A stretch of 64,000 nucleotides of DNA from Piper betle (Eukaryota > Streptophyta > Magnoliopsida > Piperales > Piperaceae). Where the stretch lies: NCBI GenBank assembly GCA_033002965.1, contig JAURVB010014610.1, forward strand, positions 310,001-374,000. The letters run 5' to 3'. Shown here one piece after another: positions 11,543-24,370 of this stretch. Positions within the stretch are counted from its first letter, which is position 1, and each line of letters starts with the position of its first letter. The notes below the pieces were generated by a model. The model did no database searches and was not told the DNA's origin. It saw only the letters and a list, made by a program, of their open reading frames with translations. The position numbers and the translations under genes are program-made.

Positions 11543-13664
11543 ATGATGAAGGACACGAGAATTCAACAACTCCCAGCTGGGGATGAGAACATGTCCAACT
11601 TGACATCAGCATCAGGAGATCAAGCCAGTGTGACTTCCAGCAGTACTAGAGCAGAAAATGGGTACATTTCTCAACAGTCCCAGACTTCCATTAATCCTCC
11701 ACCAGTAGGGAAGAAAAAGAAGCCTTCCAGGAAACCCAGGTTCATCCCAGCTCCATCTTTGACTCAACCATACCATTTTACCAACGCTGTTAATTTGGTC
11801 ATTCCTTCTTCATCTTCCAATATTCTTTTCATGATATCTGGTTTTTGTACGTGTTCTTTGAATATACTCCAGACCCAGATGCAGAAGTGATAGCTTTGTC
11901 CCCCAAGACTCTGATGGCCACCAACAGATTTGTGTGTGAGATCTGCAACAAAGGGTTTCAAAGAGATCAGAACCTTCAACTTCATAGGAGGGGCCATAAT
12001 CTTCCATGGAAGTTGAAGCAAAGAACAAGCAAGGAGGTGAGGAAGCGGGTGTATGTCTGCCCAGAGCCTTCATGTGTGCACCATAACCCTTCAAGAGCTC
12101 TTGGTGATCTCACAGGCATCAAGAAGCACTTCTGCAGGAAGCACGGGGAGAAGAAGTGGAAGTGTGAGAAGTGTTCCAAGCGCTATGCAGTTCAATCTGA
12201 TTGGAAGGCACACTCCAAGACTTGTGGCACAAGAGAGTACAGATGTGACTGCGGCACCCTCTTCTCAAGGTAAGGCAAAGTTTAAATCCATTGACAAACC
12301 ATAAAAGATCTTTAAGAATGCAACTTCATTGAATGCTTTAGGCTCTTCCTTGGGCATTTAATTTCCATGAGTGATTATTCCCTCAGCTATTGAATGAGAG
12401 TTTTTTCAAGAGAATTATTGAGTGGGTTGGTAGACATGAATGGGCATGGGTTGGGAAGAACAGCAGAGGTGGAAAATAAGGCCTGACAACCAGTTTATCT
12501 TTTGGATTGTTATGAGCAGTGATTAAATGAGTTTTATATATTCTAAAACTTAAAGAGTCAAGTGTTGCTAGCTTGGGAGAATTTGATTATTTTACCAGTA
12601 TGAAGCCTGGCTACCAGTTTAATCTTTTTGGATTGGCACGAGCATTTTTCAGTAACCTTTTTGTTTGCTTGTCCTTTCTTTTTGTTGTTTATGATGCAGG
12701 AGGGATAGTTTTATCACTCACAGAGCTTTCTGTGATGCCTTGGCAGAGGAGAGTGCAAGAGCAATCACAGGCAACGCAGTGACAAATCCATTAATGTCCT
12801 CCCAAGCCAGTTCCTCATCAGTAACTAATTTGAATATGCAAACAAAATTTCCCCAGCTCTTAACAACCTTAGATGCCGATATCAACAACCATCTGCAAGA
12901 CCATCCACAAAATTTCAACTTCAGACCAGAGGTTCCCCCTTGGTTAGGATGTCCTCCTGCAGTAGGAGCTGCTCCTGGTCCACCATCACCATCACAGCAG
13001 ACATATGCCGTTAACCACTTTGATGTCTCCTCCTCAATGTTACCTCCCAGAATACACAGTGAGCTTCCCCATTCCCAGGCCCCAATGCCTCTAGACAACA
13101 ATAATGCAGCAGCAAGACCACCATTCTACCACCAACCCATGGTTTCTCCTCATATGTCTGCCACTGCCCTGCTTCAAAAGGCAGCTCAAATGGGTGCAAC
13201 AATAAGCAAGCCCTCGGCTTCTTCATCCTCCACACTTGAACACCTTCAGGGCCACATGGGCACATCTGGTTTTGGCCTGGGACTCTCCTCACATGAAGAT
13301 ATGAGAAGTGGTTTTGGGAATAAAGCTGCCGCTGGCCTTGTAATGGGCCACTCTCAAGTGCCCTCACCCCCTCCTGTACGTCACAGAATGATGAGTAGTA
13401 CTTCCCTCTCCCCATCTGCCGTGTTTGAAGGGTCTTTTGAAGAGGCATTTGAAGGTATGTTGGGGGCCAAGAGAGAAGGAATTGCCGCTGATAACAACCG
13501 GGGAAATTCCCAACCAGAAATGGTGAAGGATCAGATGGCTTGACCAGGGATTTTTGGGCCTCAGACCTTTGTCTCATAGAGACATTCTCAACATGACTGG
13601 CTTGGATCCCTGCATCAATCCTTCTTATGGGCAGCCCCATAGTCCAAAGCCATGGCAAGTTTAG
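11543..13664 (+). CDS. IDD: INDETERMINATE-DOMAIN (IDD) C2H2 zinc-finger transcription factor, with frame breaks
   Basis: Nuclear DNA-binding regulator; IDD proteins act in root and shoot patterning and gibberellin or sugar responses, often with SCARECROW and DELLA partners (family knowledge). Exons are 11543-11739, 11873-12269 and 12700-13664. Exon 2 encodes the ID domain: NRFVCEICNKGFQRDQNLQ (finger 1), a C2H2 finger ending KKHFCRKH, a C2HC finger (CEKCSKRYAVQSDWKAHSKTC) and the start of finger 4, completed in exon 3 as RRDSFITHRAFC. Exon 3 also has the family motifs SATALLQKAAQMGATIS and TRDF-LGLR. Three single-base breaks exist: one extra base in the A-run at 11714-11718 just before KKRSLPGNP, one missing base at about 13490-13530, and one missing T in the T5 run at 13551-13555. 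Undoing all three gives exactly 520 codons ending at the TAG at 13662-13664; as written, exon 3 stops at 13541-13543. Assembly error or recent inactivation both fit. Confidence 0.88.
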
Positions 13665-16600
13665 CTAGCATGGGGGAGTTTGGAAAGCATGGAGCACACC
13701 TGTCTTTGCAAATGTTTTACATATTTCATTTCTCATACGTATCTTTTCGTTATAATTCTATAAAACCAATGATGTAATCTTTCCTGGTCTTTCCTCCCAA
13801 AAGGGAGCTTGCCTTACAATGTCCAACTTTCATATATTTACACTTTTGAAATCTGCACTTCCACACCAGTCTCTTTGTTCCTTCACGGATGCAGCAGCAG
13901 CTAGCAGCGTGGCCGCATCAATAATTATAAACTGCATCCATGTTTCCTTCTTGTTTTTTATACATCCTTTTCACTCTTTTTTTTTATACATCCTTGCTAA
14001 CTAGCTAAAGCAATATATGGCAGGCTAGCAGCTAGTGATCTTTAACCTTTCTCTTCTGCCAATGCACACACTCATTGGGCTGCTGAGATAAGAACAAATC
14101 TCTCATGCATTGACCCTCACTCATTTGAAAAAGTTGGATTTTGCAACGATGTGCTTATATATTCTGGATCTATTGCAGACCTCTCAGCAATATTATCTGG
14201 TAGTTTGCTTTGATCCAACTGGAGCTATGGCCTGCTTTGCCGAGTGCTTCTTGTTTTGGCCTTTCTCGCAGTGTCCTTACCACCTACCGTTTGTACATGT
14301 TTAGAGCAGTATTTCACAGTTCTTCAGAGAGAGGCCCCCCTCCATGAAAACTGGCTTCTTCCAAGCGTGACACATCACCTCAAAATGGGTTTCCATTGCT
14401 CTCTAGGGTGAGCGAGAGTCAACATACATTTCATAGTTTGGGATGGCCATCATTGTTGTTCCGATAGATAAGAATCATAAGATCACGGAGCCGCTTCAAA
14501 CATTGGTTAGATATATTACGTTGGGGATGAGTTGGGCTCCATGCTTGTATATATATACTATATACTATAATAATATATTGCATGACCTGTGTACGTACGT
14601 AGCTTGATGGTAAAATAATATGAAATGATTCTCTTCTCCAGCAGCATGATTTTTTAAACAAAATAGTAAAATTATCTCAATTTACATGACATTGAAGCAG
14701 TGATTATTAGTATAAATACACTATCTGTGGAATATTAATTTGCTCAACAAACGTTTGCGTATATTTGTCCACTTTTGTAACAGTAAAATTTTCTTTGCCT
14801 TTTGTGTATTAACATTTTAAGTAAAAAAACATTTAAACCGTCTAATAAGTAGTATAAACAAATATAAAATCAGGTGGTTGTTTGAGTTTAACTGAAACTT
14901 AGATGAACTCTAATATTTAATAAATATTGACTAATAATTTGAAAGACAAACAAGCCAAGTTCTTGGCTAAAGTAAAACTCTCTTGATTGTTTACTTAAAC
15001 GACCACAAATATTATTGTTTGACTCGGTACATTGTATACTTCCTTTAAATCAGGTATAATTTAAGCCTTTGGTACAATTTTCCGGTTTTCTAATCTAAAA
15101 TTTTTCCTAATGTAGCACTAGATTAAAACTTTGAGCCCCCAATCAGGTATCAAAGTTTAGAAGACTTGGTAGTCGGTATTCTGCTATACTTATCTTTTTA
15201 CAAATGTGTTTTTTCTCAGGCTATTTATAAGAGTTAAGACCTGGTGCAATGGAGGGGGAGACAGGGAAGGGGAACCGAGTGGTGGAGTGACAGACTGCAT
15301 GATGCATGATACAGCATTATAATGCAAAGCGCTTTCGTCTCGGGAGTTCTCAAGAGAGACTGGTGACCATCTCAAAAGCTGCCATGGCCGGCCAGAGAGC
15401 GAGAGAGGAGAGAGAGAAAGAAAGAGACGAAAGGGGAGGAATCATTTTCTTTTGGGTACATTGGGAGGAGGATCGAGGTGGTCTCCCCGTTGACATGAGC
15501 CACCACTCACCGTAGCTTTTGTCTTGTCCACTGTGCTTGGAGCTTAGAACTCAGGAAGGGGGTCCTAACTCTCTTCTTGATTTTGATTTAGCCGTCAAAG
15601 TGGACAGCTAAGTAAAAGTTCACCCCCAAGGCTATGCAAAGAAAAGCAAACATGATTAATTAGCGGATAAATGCACACTCCTTTTGACTGCAAATTATGA
15701 TGCCAATTGCCCTGCAACAGGAATGCACATCAACGTTGCTCATTGTTGTGGGCCGAATTTTGACGCTAAGATCAGAGTTTTGAAGACTTGTCTGCTGAAG
15801 TTTAGGGACAAGAGGTAATTGGGATCAATGATTCTTGATCCCAATTGTGGTCGTTAGAGATTCGATTAAATTTGATTTATAGTTTGATATTTGATTTGAC
15901 AAAAATTTGATGTAGAATTTATCTCAAGAGAACTTAATTTAAGCAAACTCAGGCTTATGTTTGCTTAATAATTCGGCTAGTCTTTTTGAAGTTTATAATA
16001 ATAGAATGGGCCATAAAATATAACCAAAAGAATTTAAAAAATTAAGATTTCAAAATATTTGTAAATTAAAAAAATTCTAACATATGTGTTAAATCAATTC
16101 AAATATAAAATAATTTAAATTAGTTTGACTCAAACTCGAAAGACAATGACCAATTAAACCTTGGCTAACTCCTAGTATAAACATCCCTAATTTTAAACTA
16201 AATATTCAATTGCTCACGTCAAAGCATGACGCTTCCAATCAAATCTTTATAATTTTAGCAGAACCACAACATTTATTTTTTATAATTTGTGTAATTACTG
16301 AAGCATAATCCCATTAGAGAAACATATTGTAGAAGAATCTTCTGAACGTCTCCATTTTTTCAACAGCAAGCCAATCAAGATGTTAGCTCTTTAGCTTTGT
16401 TCATAAGAAATAATTTAGCCAAAGAATTCCCGGAAAAATAGTCTTCTACGTTAGTGTTTCTAAAATAATATATGCTGAATGGAAGTCTAAATCGAATCCA
16501 TTTAACCAGGGAGTGCATATATTTGAAAATGCAGATATTAATCATGGAAATATAATCAAGAATTGCTGCACAATACACCTGTGGAATACCAAGTTAGATT

Positions 16601-17376
16601 GAAACCCACAAAAACTGATGTCTAGCATAAATTAAATAAATTAAATATTCTATTTTTCTTCTCACTGATAACTGAACTGTGTTTCTTTACAAATTTCGTT
16701 GAAGAACTCACCTAAATACGAGTCAAAAAAAGGAGGAAAAGAATACTAACAGATACGCTAAAATGAGCCAAGACTTGACACAATCTAATATAAATTAGTA
16801 GACATGCTTGAAAAAAATTAGTGGCAGACAGGGGGGAACTCAAATCAATGATGCTATTAAGGCACGGCTAATATGAAAAGAGGAAATGTCAGCAAATGTT
16901 GATGACGTATGAATATGTGCATAAGTAGTTTCTCTAGCTCCATTCTGGCAAAATGTATTCAAAAGAATATACAATTGTCTGAACCCTGCAAGAAAACGAG
17001 ATCAAATTTTAACACTAAATACCATGAGAAATTAAATTTTGTTCCCAGGAAAAGATGATGAAGATGTTTCTGGAGACTAAGATATGGCTGTAAGCCACAG
17101 GCATAAAAGTCCCAAAATTAATCCAGAAGCAAATTACTCAACATGCCCATGAATCTTCATCCAATATGTTAAATTCTAGAGCCATTTCAGAACTAATGTT
17201 CAATAAAATTCAGTCAGAACATTTTATCTCTGATGTCTAACCATCAATGGGGAAAAAAAATTCTCAATCCCAAGTATGTTTTATATGGAAAACACAAGAA
17301 CTACTTTCCTAAGAAGGAAACAAGGTCTAAATATATAAAGCACTATAAATAAAGCTTAAGATAGATCCACCATACC
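13665..17376. other. IDD 3' flank and AT-rich intergenic DNA
   Basis: The first few hundred bases are probably the IDD 3' UTR. After that I see no gene. A purine-rich GAGA stretch lies at about 15395-15435. The last several hundred bases before 17377 would be 3' flank of the minus-strand EF-hand gene. Confidence 0.4.
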
Positions 17377-20300
17377 TCAACGAAACTCAGTGTGAGGATA
17401 ATCATCATCTTCTTCTTCATCGAAAATAGAACTATAGAACACATAGGGATCAGTTATCGTTTCTTGCGAGCTTAATCAACCATCTTTGTCTTTATCAGCC
17501 CGTGAAGTTGAAAAGAAAATGATTGCAAATAGTGACATAAAATATTGAAGTGAAAGTGCATGACAGATAAAAATCAACAAAACAAGCACACTGACGCACA
17601 GAGAAGCAGAGATGAAGCTCACAGCCAAGTATTACAATTCCTAGTCTTGACATTGTAGACAAGCGGTAAAAGCAAATATTAGCTTACTTAAGTATCTTGT
17701 GGCAGAATTTACTCTTTTACAGGAAGTAAATGAGAGTGGTGTTCAATGGATGCTCAAAAACACCTCTGTTTGCTTTAGAGAAACTAGGTACTTTTACATC
17801 CATTTACCAAAATATATAGGAATCAAGTCAGAGACAGTTACATATGATAATGAGCTCACATGTAATTATATTCTTGTCTAGAAAAGCTCATTTTCTCAGT
17901 CAGAAACCATTATCAGAAACATTAGAAGATTGAGAGCCATTGGCACTGGGATCTCAAATAAAGCCAAGAAAATCCTCACAGAACTATAATGTTATAAACG
18001 CAACTATGAAGTACCTGTTGCAGTAAGTAATCTGCTTGTTGTTTTGCATAAGATCTCTCAGAAGGGTGAATTTTACCAAGTACAGGCAGTAATTCCTCTT
18101 CCGACAGAAACCTAAAACAGAATCCAATAGCGCAGATAAGAGCCATACCTCGGTTTTCTAAAAAGAGAAAAAATCTTAATCCGCATATACCCATCCTTAT
18201 TGTGGTCAAGATCTGAAAATAACTTCTTTGCCATCTCCTTCAGAAAATTAGTAGTCTGTGAAACATTAAAGCCCACCTCATAGTCCCTTATCAAGTTAAA
18301 AATTTCTTGGAAAATTTTTCGAAGTTAAGTTTTCCATCTTCATCAGTATCTTTTTCTCTGATCAACAAATTATTTAAAAAAGAAGTCAGCAACACTAAAT
18401 AAAGAGTTATTAAAATTTCGAAAGAGATGTAAACCATAACTATGATTCATCAAAAAGCATCTTCAGAACTATGAATCATTAGAAAATATACGATTTCGTG
18501 TAATAGAGAGAACTTTAAGCTGCAGGAAGGAACCTTTCCACTAACAAATGAGCTTAGAATTGAGAAGTGTTGATGAGTCATTAATCCTGATTGGCTGCTC
18601 TGAAGTAAACACCTTGTTTTACATTTGTTTCACAATACACTTAAGGTCACAATTTTAATTCAACCTCCAAGATATAAATATTATGTACACGACTCCAATA
18701 CTATCACAAAAAATTACATCCCATCTCAGGTAGGACATCTATTAAATTGGAGCACCATCTCTTAAAAACATCCCTAGACTTGAGACAAATACTTATGAAG
18801 TGGAGCTTAAAGTGATTGCCAAAAATTGAAAACTAAAATTAGTCAAATACAAACATCTAAATCGCACCTTATTTCCTCTGTGCACAACCACAGTAACAGC
18901 TTGGGACTTCTTGTGTCTGCAGGGTGGAGGAAGCTGAAATCAAACAACGTCAAGTTTAGCCCACAAAAAGAAACAAATAAATGGACTCAATCAACACGGC
19001 AAAGAGGACAGTTTTGCTTCACTCATTGAACTCAGTCATATCAAGCAAGCCATCTCCATCTATGTCAGAAGCATTAAAATGATCATCCTTCACCAACCCA
19101 CATCCACCCGAAATATCTAACAAACACCAAATAGCATATAAAATCAAATAAAGGAAAGCAAAAATTACATATTCATACATAAAATAACCTACATTGATAT
19201 ATATATGACAAAACTGAAGAATTTTCGCCTACAAAGTGTTACTATAAAGATATTGTCATGTGTCTCTTATTATTTTCAGATTTACGTTTCCCTTATTTAA
19301 AATATAGATTAATAATAGTAATGAAAAACTTACATCAACTATATATGATTAGACTGCCCATTTTAAAATCCCAATTAAAGTAACTACCAAAGATTCTAAT
19401 TCAGGCAGGATTATACTTGCAAGATGATTTCACCACAAGACAAACCAGGGAAAGAAAATGAGAAGCATGGAGGAAATTAACGAGACTCGACAAATTGCCC
19501 ATACCTCCTAGCTGGACCAGGTTTTTACCATAAACCGCCTAAAATACAAGCCCTCCAACTCCGGAACCATCCAAGACCAGCTCCTCCCTCCAATGTTACA
19601 ATATATCACCTTACGACAAAAACCAAAAATATACAACACAAAAACACAACTTCGCCCCAGCATACAATCTAACATTATCTCCGTAGCTATAATCGAGCTC
19701 CACATGAATAATAATTATCGATTTTCAAAGCAGAATTCCTAAACCTAAACACAATAAACAAACTGAAGATGATGTTTCGAGGGACATCATTGATATCCTA
19801 TGAATATGAGTTAGTCAGTTCTACAACAGACAATAGAAAACTAACTCCAAATACAGTAAATTACTAGGATTATCAATTTAGCCACTGGAAGCATCATTAG
19901 CCTAAAACAAAATTCTCATTCACTACGAACATATGCCAACTCAATCAAGATTTCAATAACAAGCGTAAACGCCTAATTCTGAGCCTAAAATCCACAAGAA
20001 TCCTGTGTTATGATTATGTGCCAAGACTAAAACTAAACATGATAAAAAGCCTTCTAATTCACTATGATCTTATGCCAACTCGATGTAGCTCACATAACAA
20101 ACATGAATCCCGAAATCTGAACATAAAATCCACAAGTTTCCTAACGACAGTTCAACATTAACACAATGAAAAAAACAGCTTCACAACACTAATTTTATGA
20201 TTATGATTACGCAACAAACATGAATCCTGAAATCTAAACCTAAAATCCAAAAAACTTCAAGCATCAATTCTACATCACCACCACAACTGCAAAGAACGAC

Positions 20301-20848
20301 TCACTGCGAGATTGGCGAACCCACGGCGACGGCTTGAACTCCTCAAACGAGACGAATCCGTCGCCATCGTAGATCGATGGCGCCCATCTCCCTCGCCGTC
20401 CGCCGCATCATCTCCCTCTCGGAGCCCTTCAATATCCAGTCCACCAACTCGTTCCTATCCACGAACCCGTCGGCAGGGGCGACGTCCAGCCTCGGGAAGA
20501 TGGAGGCGAGCCGGTCGGTGACATTGAACCGCGCCTCGTCGTTTAGGTAGTCCTCCTCGTCGGCAAGCCCTTCCCCGTCGCTGTCCTCGAGGTGGTTCTC
20601 GATTTCGGCGACGACTGGGTCGAAGGCGGCGGGGCGGCGGAGGCGGGGGTCGGAGGGTGGCCCGCGGAGGCGGAGCTTGAGGCGGCGGTGGGGGCGGCGG
20701 GGGGAGGGTGGGAGGGGAGTGGGAGAGGAGGAGGAGGAGGAGGGCAGCCGGGACAAGGTAGGCGGCTGCGGCGGCGGCGCTCGGGCGGCTGCGGCGGCGG
20801 CGCTCGGGCGGCTGCGGCGGCGGCGCTCGGGCGGCAGCGGCGGCGCAT
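17377..20848 (-). CDS. EF-hand calcium-binding protein of the reticulocalbin/calumenin (CREC) type
   Basis: Plant homologues are membrane-anchored or secretory-pathway proteins with several EF-hands. Six exons on the minus strand: 20848-20305, 19116-19023, 18933-18868, 18357-18191, 18111-18015 and 17499-17377. Visible EF-hand loops include YDGDGFVSFEEF (exon 1), DASDIDGDGLLDMTEF-type (exon 2), DTDEDGKLNFEKF (exon 4), DHNKDGFLSEEELLP (exons 4-5) and DKDKDG plus its continuation (exon 6). The C-terminus EEEDDDYPHTEFR is the usual acidic tail. Breaks: one extra base near 20360, one missing T near 18310, a TGA in place of the usual Arg codon at 17476-17478, and GG instead of AG at the last acceptor (17500-17501). 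The N-terminus holds a 23-bp tandem repeat that moves the frame. The start at 20848 is chosen because one repeat unit would lead straight into AAYLVPAALLLLLL, a plausible signal anchor. Confidence 0.8.
20762..20830. repeat. 23-bp GC-rich tandem repeat inside the EF-hand coding region
   Basis: Three units begin at 20762, 20785 and 20808, with a partial fourth at 20831; the unit starts GCGGCTGCGG and ends GCTCGG. Because 23 is not a multiple of three, each copy changes the reading frame of the N-terminus on the minus strand. Confidence 0.85.
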
Positions 20849-20939
20849 GTTTTCCGGCGAATGCTACGGCGAGGTTTCGGGGGTGGTGGGCATTTTTAAA
20901 CGCTGGGCCCACAAATAGTTCAAAGTTCAAATTCTAATT

Positions 20940-22160
20940 GGACTTTTTTTTTTAAACCTAGAGTCCAAGCAAGCGCGAACATGAATAAACAATTTTTTTG
21001 TTTTTTATATTCGACTCAATTTTATTTGAATAAAAATTTAGTTAAGATTAAAGCTAGTACGAGTGTAAACACATGAAAAATAATATTGTTTTCGTGTACA
21101 AGTAAACTATTTGATGCATAAATAATGTAAGGTTGAACTATATTAGTATATTTCGAAGTTATTGTTATTTTAAACTACGTGAAAAAAGATATAGCTTTAT
21201 AAAATCTATGAACTAAAAAATAAATCAGTCTCAATTCACCTTGTTTCATTTGGAATCTCTCAAATGGGTTTTGGTATGGATCAAGAAGGGTTTAGCCCAT
21301 GTGCGTAGTACAGGAAAATAGAAGTAAGTGTAGGTATATGCTAAAAAATATAAATAATATAATTTTTTAGGGAAGAAAGCCGAGCACGCATTTTTTAAAA
21401 ATATATATATAAGAATAAAAGAAAATCCAAAATAGCATATGGTGCATTTGATTGCTATAGAATATTTTATATAAAATCACTATAAAATTTTATCCCACTT
21501 TTTAATTCGTTATATTATAAAAAGAGAGAGACAAATATTAAAAAATAAATAAATATAACTCAGCCCTTTTTTTCTAACGTTTTGTGAAGTTTTCCGGAAA
21601 AATTTATAGCCTCTACTATTTTATATTTTTAATATTTTGTCAAACACCTTTTTATCTTTTATCATTATCACTTTATTATATTTTTTACAATGAATAAGCT
21701 CAAAAGAATTAACCAAACACTTCAGATTTTTAGAGTAGTTATCTGGGTTGACATGGCGTCAGCGATAGGATGGGCCACGCCTAGAGGAACAGTTGGGCCC
21801 ATAATTTAATGGGCCCTTTAATAAGCCCGGTAATCGACAACATGAACCGGTGCAGTATGACAAAGCCTTTGAAATTGAGATGTCTTAGTGTGGGCAGGCC
21901 TTCACCTACACAAGAATCAACCAAATTATGGATTGATTGCACATTAATATAAACTGATCCCTTGTTCAATTGGTTGCAAATGCCATCCATCTGGCCACCA
22001 TGAACTGCTTATGAGTTGAATGGTTTGTATAAATACTTGAAATAGCATGATGAAGTGTCTCAAAGCTAATCCATAGCAAGGGAAACCTTCTCAATCCTCC
22101 CATGGTCTGACTTTAAGTGTTCATTTTCATGTCATTAACTCAAACTTTAGAGAAACAATT
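20940..22160. other. AT-rich intergenic DNA between divergent genes
   Basis: This is the shared upstream region of the EF-hand gene (minus) and the neprosin gene (plus). I see no additional gene and no clear transposon ends. Confidence 0.4.
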
Positions 22161-22167
22161 TGATGTG

Positions 22168-23940
22168 ATGAATTGCTTGATACAGGAGATCAAAAGCCGC
22201 AGTAAGATCGTTTGGGTGATCTGGGCTGTGGCTTCCGTCTTCATTTGTTGCAGTGGTGTTGGAGGGATCAGTACAGCGCTTACAGATCAAGAACATACAA
22301 ATGGAGCAGTTGTGAAGACCATTAAGGTTTGAAAACCCAAATTTAAAGAGTATTTTTAATGTGCCCATTAATTATAACATGATAATTTTTGTTTTCCTTG
22401 ATTCGCAGGCTGAAAATGGTGATACATTTGATTGTGTGGACATGTACAAACAACCTGCCTTTGATCATCCTTTGCTAAAGGACCACACAATCCAGGTAAT
22501 ACCTTGTTTTATATGTTTCTTTGAGCTGTGTACTTGTTTAATCTGCAACCTATTTGGAACTTTCTCTCTGCTTTGTGATGTGTATTGGGCTGCTTAATTT
22601 TGTGTGGCAGGTGAGACCCAGTAGCTTACCACTAGCAGGTGAGAGAGATGCTGCATCAAATACAACAACAATATTACCCTTCTCAAAACTGAGCAGCAGC
22701 TGCCCTGATGGAACGGTTCCTGTTCACAGATTGGCAAGCAAGAACCTGCACAGAGCACCCACTTTGAGGCATCTGGCAGTAGATGGCCCTCGGCCAAGGA
22801 CTGTTAGGCCTTATGAGGTGACAAAATCAAAATTAATCCAAATTCATAAACTTGGCTTTTTTATTCTCTTCTTTTTTTTCAATTCCAATATTCAATCAGA
22901 TAGCACTTGCAATGGAAGTATCAAACCGGCTCTTTGGGACACAAGCTAGGATAAACTGTTGGCAACCTCAAATGGAACTGGCCAAGGACTACAGCTCTTC
23001 TCAGATATGGATTAGGAGCGGAGGAGGCGGGCCTGTTAATAGCATTGAAGCAGGAGTCATTGTACACTATTTAATCAAATTGTTCAAGCTAGATACATCA
23101 CACAAGCATAGAAATCATATATCTCTACACATTTCTTATGATTAATTATATGTATGCTTCGTTGTAGGTGCATCCATCAGTTTTTGGCGACAACCAAACT
23201 AGACTGTTTGTTTACTGGACTGTAAGTTTCTATAAAAACTATGTGTCTTATCGTCTCTGATGACCAGGTCATTGATTTGCATGGGAGTACTGCATAGACT
23301 AAGAAAAGAGAAAATCTCTGTAAACAGCGTGATATTCTTAGAAACGACGGCTGCTACAACCTGCAATGCCCGGGCTTTGTTCAGATTGATAGGACCATTG
23401 CACTAGGAGCTGCAATAAGCCCCTTGTCCATCTACGGAGGTGCCCAACAGGACATTGACATGCAAATTGACATGGCAAGTACCCAACTACCCAGTCGATA
23501 ATCTTCTTACGTAACAACGAAGATAAATGTGCAAAATTTGATGGAACACTTGACAGGATACGCGAACATCAAACTGGTGGGTGAGGATCAAAGGCATCAA
23601 TGTTGGGTATTGGCCGGGCTCATTGTTCCGAGGCCTAGCAAATGGCGCAGATAGGATTGGCTGGGGAGGGATGGTATACAGCCCCACCATCGGAGTGGCC
23701 GCACACACAGCTACCCAGATGGGGAGTGGCCATTTCTCCGGCGAAGGGTATGGGAAGGCAAGCTATGTGGCCGATATCAAGGTTGTCGCTGAGAACAATC
23801 TTGTGAGGGAGCCCAACGTCGTGCATCATCTGGTGGCAAAGCCGGCCTGCTATGACATGACTGTGAAGGAAAATATTGGCTCGGATTTGAAGTACCATCT
23901 TTACTATGGGGGACCTGGTAGGAACCAGAACTGCCCCTAG
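22168..23940 (+). CDS. Neprosin-domain (DUF239) protein with activation peptide
   Basis: Neprosins are secreted glutamic peptidases that cleave after proline; most plant members are uncharacterised. Seven exons: 22168-22326, 22409-22495, 22611-22817, 22900-23061, 23168-23221, 23328-23474 and 23557-23940. They total 1200 bp, 399 aa, with no frame break. The start at 22168 gives a basic n-region (KSRSK) and hydrophobic core WVIWAVASVFICC, a good signal peptide; an upstream in-frame ATG is possible. Exons 2-3 match the DUF4409 propeptide (FDCVDMYKQPAFDHPLLKDH; VRPSSLPL). Exons 4-7 match the catalytic domain: IEAGVIVHPSVFGDNQTRLF, DGCYNLQCPGFVQ, ALGAAISPLS, NWWVRI, VGYWPGSLF and HTATQMGSGHF. The first conserved Glu (IEAG) is present. 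The second, expected in a WGGE motif, reads WGGM, so peptidase activity is doubtful. The sixth intron starts with GC. Confidence 0.93.
23475..23556 (+). other. GC-AG intron in the neprosin gene
   Basis: Exon 6 must end at 23474 (ATG) and exon 7 start at 23557 (GAT) to keep the conserved NWWV frame. The intron therefore runs GCAAGT...ACAG. The alternative GT two bases on (GTACCC) would put NWWV out of frame. GCAAGT is the consensus of known minor GC-AG introns. Confidence 0.75.
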
Positions 23941-24370
23941 ATCACATAACTGCTACACAAAAGGATTTCACAAAGACAATATGTATGAAACTTGGAAGTA
24001 ATATATATTAGTAGGTAACACAATAAATTTCCAGTACTAATTCGATCACCCTGCATGAACAGGAAGAAGAAACTTAATAGTAAATAGATATATATGAGTT
24101 GCATGCAATGAGCTTAAATTAACATCTTCTCAAATACTTCTACATGTTACGCTATCTTTCTGTGTTTTTTTACAGAAATGTTCTAGTGTACCCAATATTG
24201 GCTTACAATCATACAAAAACAGAACAGAATGTTGAATAGCTGCTTATTTTGTACTATGTACTTTTGGGATCCAATTCACCAAAAGATAAATTTGATCTTA
24301 ATGAATAAATTCACACAAAAATCAATAACACAGAGTGACATAAGCAACGTTCAATGCAATATTCTTGCTT
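23941..24370. other. Neprosin 3' flank
   Basis: Contains an AATAAA at 24022-24027, about 85 bp after the stop codon, suitable as a polyadenylation signal. No gene seen before the GMC remnant. Confidence 0.4.

Noticed and set aside
12740..13543. Separate gene starting in IDD exon 3
   Set aside because: The frame is simply the third exon; it joins exon 2 through GT at 12270 and AG at 12699 and completes zinc finger 4.
23475..23486. GT donor two bases downstream of the neprosin GC donor
   Set aside because: It would put the conserved NWWV segment out of frame.
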